64,000 bases of DNA from Permianibacter fluminis (GTDB taxonomy: Bacteria > Pseudomonadota > Gammaproteobacteria > Enterobacterales > Permianibacteraceae): contig NZ_JABMEG010000001.1 in the NCBI RefSeq assembly GCF_013179735.1, positions 2,976,001 to 3,040,000 on the forward strand, read 5' to 3'. Positions 42,101 through 49,569 of the stretch are shown here, piece after piece (the first letter of the stretch is position 1; each line of letters begins with the position of its first letter). The translations under genes and the position numbers were made by a program. Below the pieces are notes generated by a model. That model searched no databases, was not told where the DNA came from, and worked only from the letters and a program-made list of their open reading frames with translations.

Positions 42101-42252
42101 AAGTGATGCGACGGATTGCCGCACCGATGGTGGGCGGGATGATCTCATCGACGGTGTTGACACTGGTCGTGATCCCCGTGCTCTACACCCTGATCAAACA
42201 ACGACAACTCAAATTGTCTGCCAATGAATCGTCCACTGAAGGAGACTTGTGA
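39106..42252 (+). CDS. cusA: CusA-type Cu(I)/Ag(I) RND efflux pump
   Basis: A 1048-residue HME-RND pump. Three periplasmic methionines M562, M612 and M661 keep the spacing of the E. coli CusA copper-binding triad M573/M623/M672 at a constant offset of 11. Helix 4 carries the CusA-type AIGAMVDAAIVMIEN. The triad argues for monovalent copper/silver export, unlike the czcA gene at 17207. It starts two bases after cusB and overlaps the porin gene by one base (TGATG). Confidence 0.95.
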   Translation: MLERVITWSLRNLFLIILFSVAVLAGGIYALWKTPLDALPDLSDVQVIVYTEYPGQAPQVVEDQVTYPLTTAMLAVPQSKVVRGFSFFGSSFVYVIFEDGTDIYWARSRVLEYLNSVSDRLPRGVSPVLGPDATGVGWVYQYALTSDRHDLGQLRALQDWFVRYQLTKAHGVAEVASVGGFVKQYQVTVDPHRLQAYNISLETVMAAIRRSNQDVGGRVVELSEREYMVRGKGYLRGISDLETIVIKAERGTPVLLRDVARIELGPDERRGVTELNGEGEVVAGIAMARYGQNALDVIHSVKARAGEIESGLPEGVKIETVYDRSDLIHRAIANLTGTLIEESVIVALVCAVFLLHVRSALVAILMLPLGVLMAFITMRWLGINSNIMSLGGIAIAIGAMVDAAIVMIENAHKHLEHDDGSSSRVDLMIRACREVGPALFFSLLIITVSFLPVFTLEAQEGRLFQPLAYTKTFAMAAAALLSITVVPVLMFLFIRGRILPEKKNPVNRFLIWLYRPVIDAVLRFKRTTIAVAIAVMLLSAFPASRLGSEFMPTLNEGTLLYMPATLPGLSVTKAAEILQQQDRIIRGFPEVDSVFGKAGRAMTATDPAPLEMFETVINLKPENEWREGMTMEKLVAEMDQALQFPGISNAWTMPIKARIDMLSTGIRTPIGIKVFGKELGEMERIAKAIEAAVKTVPGTTSAYAERITGGYYLTIEPDRNALARYGMTVGEVQDVIASALGGEMVTTTVEGRERFSVSVRYPRELRNDPEAIGQHVLVPTMDGAMIPLGQLATLKLELGPPGIRTENALLSAYVFVDIRDRDIGSYVKDAQKAVSEQVQFPAGYYATWSGQFEYMERAKAKLMIVVPVTLLLIFLLLYLNFRRMTETLIVMLSVPFALIGGVWLMWWLNYNLSVAVAVGFIALAGVAAETGVVMLIYLDHALSAVRERREREGVPLSRADLRAAVMEGAVERVRPKMMTVVAIMAGLLPIMWGSGTGSEVMRRIAAPMVGGMISSTVLTLVVIPVLYTLIKQRQLKLSANESSTEGDL

Positions 42253-43370
42253 TGGGTCGATTGCTCGCGTTTTCCCTATTGAGTGTGTGCGTGACCGCGG
42301 CTGTCAAGGCTGCCGATGACAGACCGGTCGGTGATGATCGATTTGCCCTCGTTGGCTATGGTGATGTCCGGTATATGCAGGAGGACGTGGCCGACGTCAG
42401 CACGTTTTCTGCCCGATTTGTCCCGATCTTTCTGTTTCGACTGAGCGACAGGATGCATGTCGAGGCGGAGTTGGAGATTGCCGCCGGCGAAGACGGCGAA
42501 ACAGAGCAGGAGTTGGAGTATGCCAACCTGCATTATTTTCTGTCCGACACAACCACCATCACAGCCGGAAAATTCCTGCTGCCGTTCGGCCGGTTCAGCT
42601 CGCAGTTTCATCCCAGCTGGATCAACCGGATGCCGTTCAACCCGGGTATCTACGGCACTCACGGTGCAGGAGCAGGCGCCATGGTGCCGTTACTGCCGGT
42701 TTTGTCGGATACCGGTATCGCCGTGCAAAAGACCGTATCAACCGGTAGCGGCCAGAAACTGCTGTTCGATGTGTTTGTAACCAATGGGCCTTGGGTGGAG
42801 GATGCGCCAGACGATGACATGGGAGAACCGGAAGAAAGCGAGATGCCGGAGCTCGAATTCGAACCCCGCAGCCAGGACAGCAACCGGGATAAAGCCGTCG
42901 GTGGTCGAGTGGCCTATGCATGGCTGCCGCAATTGGAGATCGGCGCGTCCTGGTATCAGGCGGCCTATGACGAGGACGAGTCGCTCGCGTTCACCGCTCG
43001 CGGGGTCGATCTTAACTGGATAGGGTCTCACTATCTGCTGCGGGGCGAATACATTCGCACGGAAACTGATGTGCTCATGGAAAGCGAAGCGGGCGGCGGA
43101 ATGGCGCTTGAAGAAGACGCCATTGCCAGAGAGGGCTGGTACTTGCAGGCCACGATCAAGCTGGGCGAGTGGCTGCCGAGTCTCGGCGCATTGGAAGCAG
43201 TTATCGAGCGTTCCGAGGTCACGCCGGTCGAGGCATCGACACGATGGGCCTATGGGCTCAACTACTGGCTTGATGCCCGTAGCGTGATCAAGCTGGCGTA
43301 TGAGGAAACCGAGGTGACCGAAGGTGAAGACGACAGTCGTCTGGTTGCGCAGCTGAGCTTTGGCTTCTGA
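42252..43370 (+). CDS. Porin-like outer-membrane protein coupled to cusCBA
   Basis: A 372-residue protein with a signal peptide (to about residue 23) and alternating beta-strands typical of 16-stranded barrels: ALVGYGDVRYMQEDV at the start, ANLHYFLSDTTTITAGKFLLPFG in the middle and a terminal aromatic strand ending VAQLSFGF. The C-terminal Phe is the usual outer-membrane assembly signal. It has long acidic loops (DDDMGEPEESEMPELE). The ATG overlaps the cusA stop by one base. It may admit or release metal or anions for the efflux system. Confidence 0.75.
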   Translation: MGRLLAFSLLSVCVTAAVKAADDRPVGDDRFALVGYGDVRYMQEDVADVSTFSARFVPIFLFRLSDRMHVEAELEIAAGEDGETEQELEYANLHYFLSDTTTITAGKFLLPFGRFSSQFHPSWINRMPFNPGIYGTHGAGAGAMVPLLPVLSDTGIAVQKTVSTGSGQKLLFDVFVTNGPWVEDAPDDDMGEPEESEMPELEFEPRSQDSNRDKAVGGRVAYAWLPQLEIGASWYQAAYDEDESLAFTARGVDLNWIGSHYLLRGEYIRTETDVLMESEAGGGMALEEDAIAREGWYLQATIKLGEWLPSLGALEAVIERSEVTPVEASTRWAYGLNYWLDARSVIKLAYEETEVTEGEDDSRLVAQLSFGF

Positions 43371-43384
43371 GAATGGAGACGAAC

Positions 43385-43918
43385 ATGTTAAGAAAAATTC
43401 TATTATTGACTGGCTTTCTGGCTTCCTTTACTTCAGCGGCCAATGGTGATGTGACGCTTGGCGCGCAAGTGGTCAACGACAATTGTGGTCGTTGCCATAA
43501 CGCACGGCCGGCGCAAGAGTTTGATCGCAATGAGTGGTCGGTGATTTTGCCGCATATGCGGGAACGCGCACACCTAACCGGAACGGAAACGGAGGCAGTA
43601 CTCGCATTCTTTGCACAACTGCAGAGCCGCACCGACCGACCCGATCAGTCCCCGCCAGCCGCAACTACATCAGGCTCTGCCGAGGGGGGGCAAACCATCG
43701 CAGCGCAATATGCCTGCCAAGCATGTCACGTGATGAGCGGAGCTGGTGGCTCCCTAGGACCGTCGCTGGACGGCGTCGTGCAGCGAAAGGGAGCAGCTTT
43801 CGTCCGCGAAAAGATTCTGAATCCGCAGGCGAGCAATCCAACCTCCGCGATGCCGAGGTTCCCGTTGAGCGATACAGACCTAGATACCTTGGTTCAGTAT
43901 CTGGCCGAACTGAAATGA
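43385..43918 (+). CDS. Periplasmic diheme cytochrome c
   Basis: A 177-residue protein with a signal peptide and two haem c attachment sites, CGRCH and CQACH, about 80 residues apart; distal Met ligands are plausible (HMRERAHL and SAMPRFPL). ATG 43385, with GGAG upstream, is preferred to ATG 43373. It ends the cus operon, 14 bases after the porin-like gene. It could accept electrons from copper oxidation or the cupredoxin; its partner is unknown. Confidence 0.85.
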   Translation: MLRKILLLTGFLASFTSAANGDVTLGAQVVNDNCGRCHNARPAQEFDRNEWSVILPHMRERAHLTGTETEAVLAFFAQLQSRTDRPDQSPPAATTSGSAEGGQTIAAQYACQACHVMSGAGGSLGPSLDGVVQRKGAAFVREKILNPQASNPTSAMPRFPLSDTDLDTLVQYLAELK

Positions 43919-43944
43919 AGCGGTTAAGTCGCGCCGAATACGCC

Positions 43945-43975
43945 TTGACCTGTGTCCAAGACCCAGGTCTAAGCT
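43945..43975 (+). promoter_or_regulatory. MerR-type promoter/operator for the copper ATPase operon
   Basis: TTGACC (43945-43950) and TAAGCT (43970-43975) are separated by exactly 19 bases. The spacer region has the dyad GACCTG-N11-CAGGTC (43947-43969). This is a standard MerR-family promoter. It lies 82 bases before the MerR gene and points toward it and the P-type ATPase. Confidence 0.8.
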
Positions 43976-44057
43976 CGGCGCTCTGTGTGCAATGACTTAA
44001 GTGTGCAGACCACGGAGTCAGGGCTTCGACCAGTGGGCACTTTCGGAGGCGGCAACG

Positions 44058-44459
44058 ATGCGTGTGCGTGAGCTGGCAAAGGCGCTCGGCGTCACCGATG
44101 ACACTGTTCGCTACTACACGCGGATCGGCCTGTTGAAGCCGAGGCGTAGCCACGGCAATGGTTACAAGGACTATCGTGAGGAAGACATGCACCGGTTGCG
44201 CTTCGTCCTGGCAGCCAGGGCCCTGGGTTTTTCCGTCGACGATGTTGGTCAGATCTTGGCGGAAGCGGACAAAGGCCAAGCCGCCTGCCCCGTGGTGCGT
44301 GATCTGTTCGAACAGCGACTGCAGGAGACGGAACATCGCTTTGAGGAACTCAGCGCCCTGCGCAGCCGAATGCTGCGTGCTGTCATCGGTTGGCGTGCGA
44401 AGCCAGACAGGGCGCCAACTGGGGACATGGTCTGTCATCTCATAGAAGAGTGGACGTAA
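44058..44459 (+). CDS. MerR-family heavy-metal-responsive regulator
   Basis: A 133-residue regulator starting at MRVRELAKAL with GGAGG nine bases upstream. The helix-turn-helix (TDDTVRYYTRIGLL) is typical. Cysteines C77 (AACPVV) and C126 (MVCHLIEEW) are the likely ligands; the CueR pair C112/C120 is absent, so it is not a plain CueR. The C-terminal CHLIE segment is found in several metal-responsive MerR proteins. It is transcribed in the same direction as the copper ATPase and has its own operator upstream, so it probably autoregulates and controls both downstream genes. Confidence 0.8.
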   Translation: MRVRELAKALGVTDDTVRYYTRIGLLKPRRSHGNGYKDYREEDMHRLRFVLAARALGFSVDDVGQILAEADKGQAACPVVRDLFEQRLQETEHRFEELSALRSRMLRAVIGWRAKPDRAPTGDMVCHLIEEWT

Positions 44460-44607
44460 CAATGCAAGGCAATTTGATGACAGTCGCACTTTGCGTTTTT
44501 TCAAGAAAGCATGGCGAATTGGCGGCCCATCGCTTGATCATGGTCAGCCGAATGCGTCGGCAACGGAGTAACGTAGGGTTAACTGCAGGAACGCGAGGGA
44601 GAGGGCA

Positions 44608-45267
44608 ATGGAACACACTTCATCGGCATACGGACTTTGGTCGTTGGTCATTATCAACTCGCTGATCTTCATAATCTTTGCTTTTAGTTTTTACAAACCG
44701 AAGAGCAAGCGAGATTGGCGCTCCTTCGGCGCATTCAGTGCATTCCTGGTTGCGCTGTTTACCGAGATGTATGGCTTTCCACTGACCATTTACTTGCTGT
44801 CGGGTTGGCTTGGAAGCCAATTCCCCGGTATCGACTTCATGTCGCACGACGCCGGGCACCTTCTGGAAGTGATATTTGGGTGGCGCACCAATCCGCATTT
44901 TGGCCCGTTTCATATTGTCAGTAATGTGCTGATTGTCGTTGGTTTCTACCTGCTCGCCAAGGCGTGGGATGTGCTGTACCAGGCACAGCAAACCGGGCAG
45001 CTGGCCCGCACCGGCCTCTATGCTCGCATTCGTCACCCGCAGTACGTCGGGTTTGTGGTGATCATGTTTGGCTTTTTACTTCAGTGGCCAACCTTGGTCA
45101 CCCTGATTATGTTCCCTATCTTGCTGGTGGTGTATTGGCGCTTGGCACTGGCGGAAGAACGTGAGATGGAACAACAGTTTGGGGATGTCTATCGAAATTA
45201 TGTAGCCAATACTCCGCGCTTTATCCCACACATCAAATCGTGGAACAGATCGCCATCGAAGGGGTGA
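44608..45267 (+). CDS. Isoprenylcysteine methyltransferase/PEMT-family membrane protein
   Basis: A 219-residue integral membrane protein with about five helices. The C-terminal region has the ICMT/PEMT SAM-binding pattern: [21 protein letters not shown], and [23 protein letters not shown]. Such methyltransferases act on lipid or prenyl-cysteine substrates. It lies between the MerR regulator and the copper ATPase, 43 bases from the latter. The role in copper handling is not known; this pairing occurs in other metal-resistance loci. Confidence 0.8.
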   Translation: MEHTSSAYGLWSLVIINSLIFIIFAFSFYKPKSKRDWRSFGAFSAFLVALFTEMYGFPLTIYLLSGWLGSQFPGIDFMSHDAGHLLEVIFGWRTNPHFGPFHIVSNVLIVVGFYLLAKAWDVLYQAQQTGQLARTGLYARIRHPQYVGFVVIMFGFLLQWPTLVTLIMFPILLVVYWRLALAEEREMEQQFGDVYRNYVANTPRFIPHIKSWNRSPSKG

Positions 45268-45310
45268 CGGGCCGCGTTGACACCCCTTACGGACACGATA
45301 AGGAAACATA

Positions 45311-47758
45311 ATGAGCGAAACAATCGATCCCGTTTGTGGCATGAAAGTGGATCCAGCGACAGCGATTGTCATGGATCACGATGGCCAACGTTACTGGTTC
45401 TGTTCGAGCCGTTGCCATGACAGGTTTATGGCAGATCCACAGCGTTATCATAGCAACACCGGCAACGCTCGTTCGATGCAATCAGAGCATGATCATCAGA
45501 CCGGTCACGCCACACTGAAAGCTACTGTCATTCAGGCGGGCACTGTTACACAGATAGCGCAGGGCCATCATGCCCATACGCCAGCTGGTGACCCAATAGC
45601 CGTGTCCAACGCCAGCCAAATCACTGAAAACAAGCCACCTGCACCGCTGCTCGCCAGGCAATGGTCCTGCCCAATGCATCCAGAAATCATTCGGGATGCG
45701 CCTGGTCACTGCCCGATTTGCGGCATGGCGATGGAACCGATTCTGCTAAGCCTGGAAGATGAACACAATCCGGAACTGGAAGACTTCACCCGCCGGTTTT
45801 GGTACACGTTGCCATTGACTGTAATCGTGGTATTGCTGGCCCTGCTTGACCATCAGATTGCGGACGGCCAGTACCATACGTTGTCGCGCTGGAGCCAGTT
45901 CCTACTGTCGGTGCCGGTTATTCTATGGTCCGGCTGGCCATTCTTCTCGCGAGGCTATCAGTCGATTGTTCACCGTAGCCCCAATATGTGGACGCTGATT
46001 GGTGTCGGAGTTGCCGCGGCATTTCTTTACAGCATACTGGCCATGCTGATGCCTCAACTATTCCCCGACACATTTCTGGTTGAGGGCCGGGTCGGGATTT
46101 ATTTTGAAGCGGCCGCCGTCATCGTTTCGCTGACCTTGCTCGGGCAAGTGCTGGAGCTGCGGGCGCGTTCGAAGACCTCAGCTGCGATCAAGGCGCTGCT
46201 CGGCTTGCAACCGAAACTGGCACGCCGCATCAGCGACAATGGTACCGAAGAAGATATACCACTCGGCCATGTCCATGTCGGCGATCGCTTGCGGGTGCGG
46301 CCCGGCGAAAAAGTACCAGTCGATGGTGCGGTGCTCGAAGGCAAATCAAGCGTCGATGAATCGATGATCACCGGCGAGCCGATTCCGGTATTCAAAGACG
46401 TCGGACAGCGGGTGATTGGTGCCACCCTGAACGGTAGCGGCAGCCTAGTGATTCGCGCCGAAAAAGTCGGCTCAGAAACCATGTTGTCGCAAATCGTCCA
46501 GATGGTTGCGCTGGCGCAGCGCTCACGGGCGCCGATGCAACGGTTGGCTGATCAGGTCTCCTACTGGTTTGTGCTCGCGGTGTTCGCGACGGCGCTGCTG
46601 ACGTTGCTGGTCTGGGGATTCTTCGGGCCGGAACCTGCTTGGGTGTACGGCATCGTCAACGCGGTGGCTGTGCTGATCATCGCTTGTCCCTGCGCACTGG
46701 GTCTGGCGACGCCGATGTCGATCATGGTCGCAACCGGACGTGCCGCAACGCTCGGCATCCTGTTTCGCGACGCCGAAGCGATCGAACGGCTGCGCCATGT
46801 CAACACCGTGATTGTCGATAAGACCGGCACGCTGACCGTTGGCAAGCCAAGCTTTGATCGCATCGTCACTGCTGCCGGCGTCGACGAAGCGGTTCTGCTG
46901 CGTTTATCAGCGAGTCTGGAGCAGGGCAGCGAGCATCCGCTCGCCGAAGCGATCGTCGCGGAAGCGAAGCGGCGCAATCTCGGTCTTGCAAAAGCGGAGA
47001 GTTTTGAGTCAAGTACTGGCATCGGTGTGCGCGGCCGGGTCGAGGGCCACGATCTCGTGCTAGGTAATACCCGCATGTTGACCGATATCGGCGTCGATGC
47101 TGGCGCGCTCCAGCGCGAAGCAGAAGCATTGCGCGACACCGGCGCTAGCGTGATGTTCGTCGCCATCGATGGCACGCTCGGCGGACTGATTGCAGTCGCC
47201 GATCCAGTCAAGGACTCAACGCCGGAAGCATTGGCCGCGTTGCATGATGCCAATATTGAAGTGGTCATGGCAACCGGCGATGGCCTGACGACCGCCAACG
47301 CCGTGGCCAAGCGGCTCGGGATCGACGCCGTCTATGGCGAAGTCAAACCGGCCGACAAGGCCGAGCTGGTGCAGGAACTGAAACGCAAAGGCCGCACGGT
47401 CGCAATGGCGGGTGACGGCATCAACGACGCGCCGGCATTGGCCGCCGCCGATGTCGGTATCGCCATGGGTACCGGCACCGATGTCGCCATGACCAGCGCT
47501 CAAGTGACGCTGGTGAAAGGCGATCTGCGTGGCATAGCGCGCGCGCAATCGATCTCGCGAACAACGGTGCGCAACATGCGCCAGAACCTAGTGTTCGCTC
47601 TGTTGTACAACGCGCTTGGCGTACCGATTGCAGCCGGCTTGCTGTACCCCTGGTTCGGCATTTTGCTGTCGCCAATCATTGCTGCCTTGGCGATGAGTTT
47701 AAGTTCGGTGTCGGTGGTCCTCAACGCGTTGCGATTGCGCCGGGCTCGCTTACTCTGA
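45311..47758 (+). CDS. copA: Cu(I)-exporting P1B-type ATPase with YHS and HMBD N-terminal domains
   Basis: An 815-residue ATPase. The N-terminus has a YHS/TRASH domain ([19 protein letters not shown], residues 6-45) and a second HMBD zinc-ribbon-like module (CPMHPEI...CPICGMAM near residues 119-140), with a His-rich linker between; there is no standard HMA domain with CxxC. CPC is C459-C461, phosphorylation site DKTGTLT D503, and hinge [12 protein letters not shown]. This is the common copper exporter form in proteobacterial islands. It follows the MerR and methyltransferase genes. Confidence 0.9.
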   Translation: MSETIDPVCGMKVDPATAIVMDHDGQRYWFCSSRCHDRFMADPQRYHSNTGNARSMQSEHDHQTGHATLKATVIQAGTVTQIAQGHHAHTPAGDPIAVSNASQITENKPPAPLLARQWSCPMHPEIIRDAPGHCPICGMAMEPILLSLEDEHNPELEDFTRRFWYTLPLTVIVVLLALLDHQIADGQYHTLSRWSQFLLSVPVILWSGWPFFSRGYQSIVHRSPNMWTLIGVGVAAAFLYSILAMLMPQLFPDTFLVEGRVGIYFEAAAVIVSLTLLGQVLELRARSKTSAAIKALLGLQPKLARRISDNGTEEDIPLGHVHVGDRLRVRPGEKVPVDGAVLEGKSSVDESMITGEPIPVFKDVGQRVIGATLNGSGSLVIRAEKVGSETMLSQIVQMVALAQRSRAPMQRLADQVSYWFVLAVFATALLTLLVWGFFGPEPAWVYGIVNAVAVLIIACPCALGLATPMSIMVATGRAATLGILFRDAEAIERLRHVNTVIVDKTGTLTVGKPSFDRIVTAAGVDEAVLLRLSASLEQGSEHPLAEAIVAEAKRRNLGLAKAESFESSTGIGVRGRVEGHDLVLGNTRMLTDIGVDAGALQREAEALRDTGASVMFVAIDGTLGGLIAVADPVKDSTPEALAALHDANIEVVMATGDGLTTANAVAKRLGIDAVYGEVKPADKAELVQELKRKGRTVAMAGDGINDAPALAAADVGIAMGTGTDVAMTSAQVTLVKGDLRGIARAQSISRTTVRNMRQNLVFALLYNALGVPIAAGLLYPWFGILLSPIIAALAMSLSSVSVVLNALRLRRARLL

Positions 47759-47808
47759 GTCTCGCATAAACAGGCAAGCAAATGGCGACATCAAGAGAGG
47801 ATTGCAGC

Positions 47809-48027
47809 ATGAAATGGGGTGTTCTGGCAGGCATTTACCTTCTATACGTGCTCGCCGCACTGGCAGTGCTGGCCCATTTTGGGTTGACTGTTACCGGTGT
47901 TGTGATTGCCACAACGATGCTGCTGGCGGCTCTTGGCCTTCATCTCTGGCTCGCTCACGATGAACCTAAGCAACGGCAAGGGGGCAGGGAGCCTAGACGG
48001 CATGTGCATCGAGGTGATCTGCCATGA
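47809..48027 (+). CDS. Small two-helix membrane protein
   Basis: A 72-residue protein starting at ATG 47809 with GAGG upstream (longer frame from 47782 rejected). Two membrane helices (GIYLLYVLAALAVLAHFG and GVVIATTMLLAALGLHLWLAHDE) precede a basic tail rich in Arg/His. It follows the copper ATPase by 50 bases and may be an accessory of it or of the next protein. No family recognised. Confidence 0.55.
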   Translation: MKWGVLAGIYLLYVLAALAVLAHFGLTVTGVVIATTMLLAALGLHLWLAHDEPKQRQGGREPRRHVHRGDLP

Positions 48028-48232
48028 GACCGAACATGCTGGCAAGTGGAGTGAATTTTCCGGTACCGAAAGCAGAGCATGGCTTCCGATGCCGATGGCA
48101 AGCGTTTTCACGTATGGGAATTGTTTTCAGCTCGACAAGGACACTCCAAGTTGCATTCATCTTTCCATCCAACGCCCTGATCGCGTCGATGCCGTTAGGG
48201 TCGAATGGCCGCATCTGCACCCCACCCGCTGA
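48002..48232 (+). CDS. Possible small soluble protein, low confidence
   Basis: A 76-codon frame beginning MCIEVICHETEHAGKW reads in part like a folded protein (NCFQLDKDTPSCIHLSIQRP), but it overlaps the preceding gene by 26 bases, and another frame (48024-48263) overlaps it with a plausible GAGGTGA ribosome-binding site. Neither is clearly coding. Codon quality slightly favours this frame. The region 48028-48244 otherwise holds nothing recognised. Confidence 0.3.
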   Translation: MCIEVICHETEHAGKWSEFSGTESRAWLPMPMASVFTYGNCFQLDKDTPSCIHLSIQRPDRVDAVRVEWPHLHPTR

Positions 48233-48244
48233 AGGAGCAACCCC

Positions 48245-48526
48245 ATGCGTCGCAATCAACTGATCTGGCTTGGCTTCATCGCCATCGCAGCCTTCTTCCT
48301 GCTCAGTGAACATCGCGCCCACGTGTTCGGTTATTTGCCTTACTTGCTTTTGCTGGCGTGTCCGCTGATGCATTTCATGCACGGCGGACATGGTGGACAT
48401 GGAGGACATGGCGACCCGGACCGCAACCGGGATGATGCCTCCGGGCCGCGAGAGGATCGATCCACTACCGACCGCCATGACCATCACGACCACTCCGCTG
48501 GTGCCGGTACCGAACCGCGGAAATAG
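48245..48526 (+). CDS. DUF2933-family small membrane protein with His-rich tail
   Basis: A 93-residue protein with one or two membrane helices (LIWLGFIAIAAFFLLSEHRAHVF and YLPYLLLLACPLMHFMH) and a tail of repeated HGGHGGHGGHG and a second His cluster (DRHDHHDHS). DUF2933 proteins are typical of copper-resistance loci. GGAG lies eight bases before ATG. It closes the copper block. The repetitive His/Gly tail likely binds Cu or Zn. Confidence 0.8.
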   Translation: MRRNQLIWLGFIAIAAFFLLSEHRAHVFGYLPYLLLLACPLMHFMHGGHGGHGGHGDPDRNRDDASGPREDRSTTDRHDHHDHSAGAGTEPRK

Positions 48527-48603
48527 TGAACCGCGATAGCGATATTGAGCGCTGCAACTGTGTGGAAGAGTAAGTCGCGCCAGCGCGGCTGGGGACAATT
48601 GAG

Positions 48604-49566
48604 ATGCGTAAATCTTGGGTAATTGCGTTGGTGAGCTTGTTGGCATTGGCCGCTGCGTCGTACGGCGGCTTTCGCCTGCTGCAAACCGAACAAGTGCCTG
48701 ATGGCTTTGTCTACGGTAATGGACATGTCGAGGGGATTGAGATTCGGGTCGCCGCGGAGATCCCTGGTCGGGTGGTGGACAGCACCATGATGGAGGGCCA
48801 GCTGGTCGAAGCCGGCTCAGTGCTGGCAACACTGGATGTTGTGGCGACGACCGAATCGTGGCGTAGCGCGCAGGCTGTGCGTCGTGCAGCGGCTGATGAA
48901 CTGGCGGCTTTGCTCCCGCAACTGAAAAATTGGCAGCACCATCTGGAAAACGCAGAGCGCGAGCAAACTCGCCTGAATGAATTGAAAACGCGAGAATTGG
49001 CTACCGCCCAGCAACTCGATCAAGCCAGTAATGCGGTAAGCGAAGCCCGTGGCCATGTAGCTCATCTCCGTGCAACTGTCGACAGCGCGAACGCCAAACT
49101 GGCGGCTGCAACGGCCCAGGAAGCCCTTGCCATTGATCAGCGCCAGAAAGTCGAAATTCGTGCGCCGAGACGCGGCACCGTATTGATCAAGGCGGTGGAA
49201 CCCGGCGAGTACGTGCAACCCGGTCAACCGGTCGCGGTTTTGGTGGACATGGATCGACTTGAGCTGCGTATCTTTGTCAGTGAGCGCGATCTCGGCTTCC
49301 TAAGATTGGGCAACAATGCTCGCTTGCGCGTGAATGCATTTCCGGACCAGTATCTTGAAGCCACGCTGGCTCGCATTGATCCACAGGCACAATTTACGCC
49401 GCGTGATATTCACCTGCCAGATGAGCGGGCACGGACCGTCTATGGCGTGACATTGGCATTGAACAATCCGGATGGGCGACTCAAACCGGGAATGCCTGCC
49501 GATGCCTGGATCCGCTGGCAAGACGCGTTGCCCTGGCCGGCAACGCTGATCACGCCGGGCGAATAA
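48604..49566 (+). CDS. HlyD-family adaptor of an ABC exporter (YbhG-like)
   Basis: A 320-residue membrane-anchored adaptor. An N-terminal helix (VIALVSLLALAAASYGGFRLL) is followed by VRAAEIPGRV-type lipoyl half, a coiled-coil hairpin (residues about 90-170) and the second barrel half (PRRGTVLIKAVEPGEYVQPGQ). It links the inner-membrane ABC exporter to a TolC-type duct. It starts the unit continuing through the ATPase (3-base gap) and two permeases, as in E. coli ybhGFSR. Substrate unknown. Confidence 0.8.
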   Translation: MRKSWVIALVSLLALAAASYGGFRLLQTEQVPDGFVYGNGHVEGIEIRVAAEIPGRVVDSTMMEGQLVEAGSVLATLDVVATTESWRSAQAVRRAAADELAALLPQLKNWQHHLENAEREQTRLNELKTRELATAQQLDQASNAVSEARGHVAHLRATVDSANAKLAAATAQEALAIDQRQKVEIRAPRRGTVLIKAVEPGEYVQPGQPVAVLVDMDRLELRIFVSERDLGFLRLGNNARLRVNAFPDQYLEATLARIDPQAQFTPRDIHLPDERARTVYGVTLALNNPDGRLKPGMPADAWIRWQDALPWPATLITPGE

Positions 49567-49569
49567 GTC

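Noticed and set aside
44390-44665. 91-codon frame bridging the MerR and methyltransferase genes
   Set aside because: It overlaps both genes, has no ribosome-binding site at its start, and the 44460-44607 gap shows no protein-like sequence.
48024-48263. 79-codon frame with a GAGGTGA upstream of its ATG
   Set aside because: Its composition is poor and it overlaps both neighbours; the alternative frame at 48002-48232 reads better, and neither is secure.
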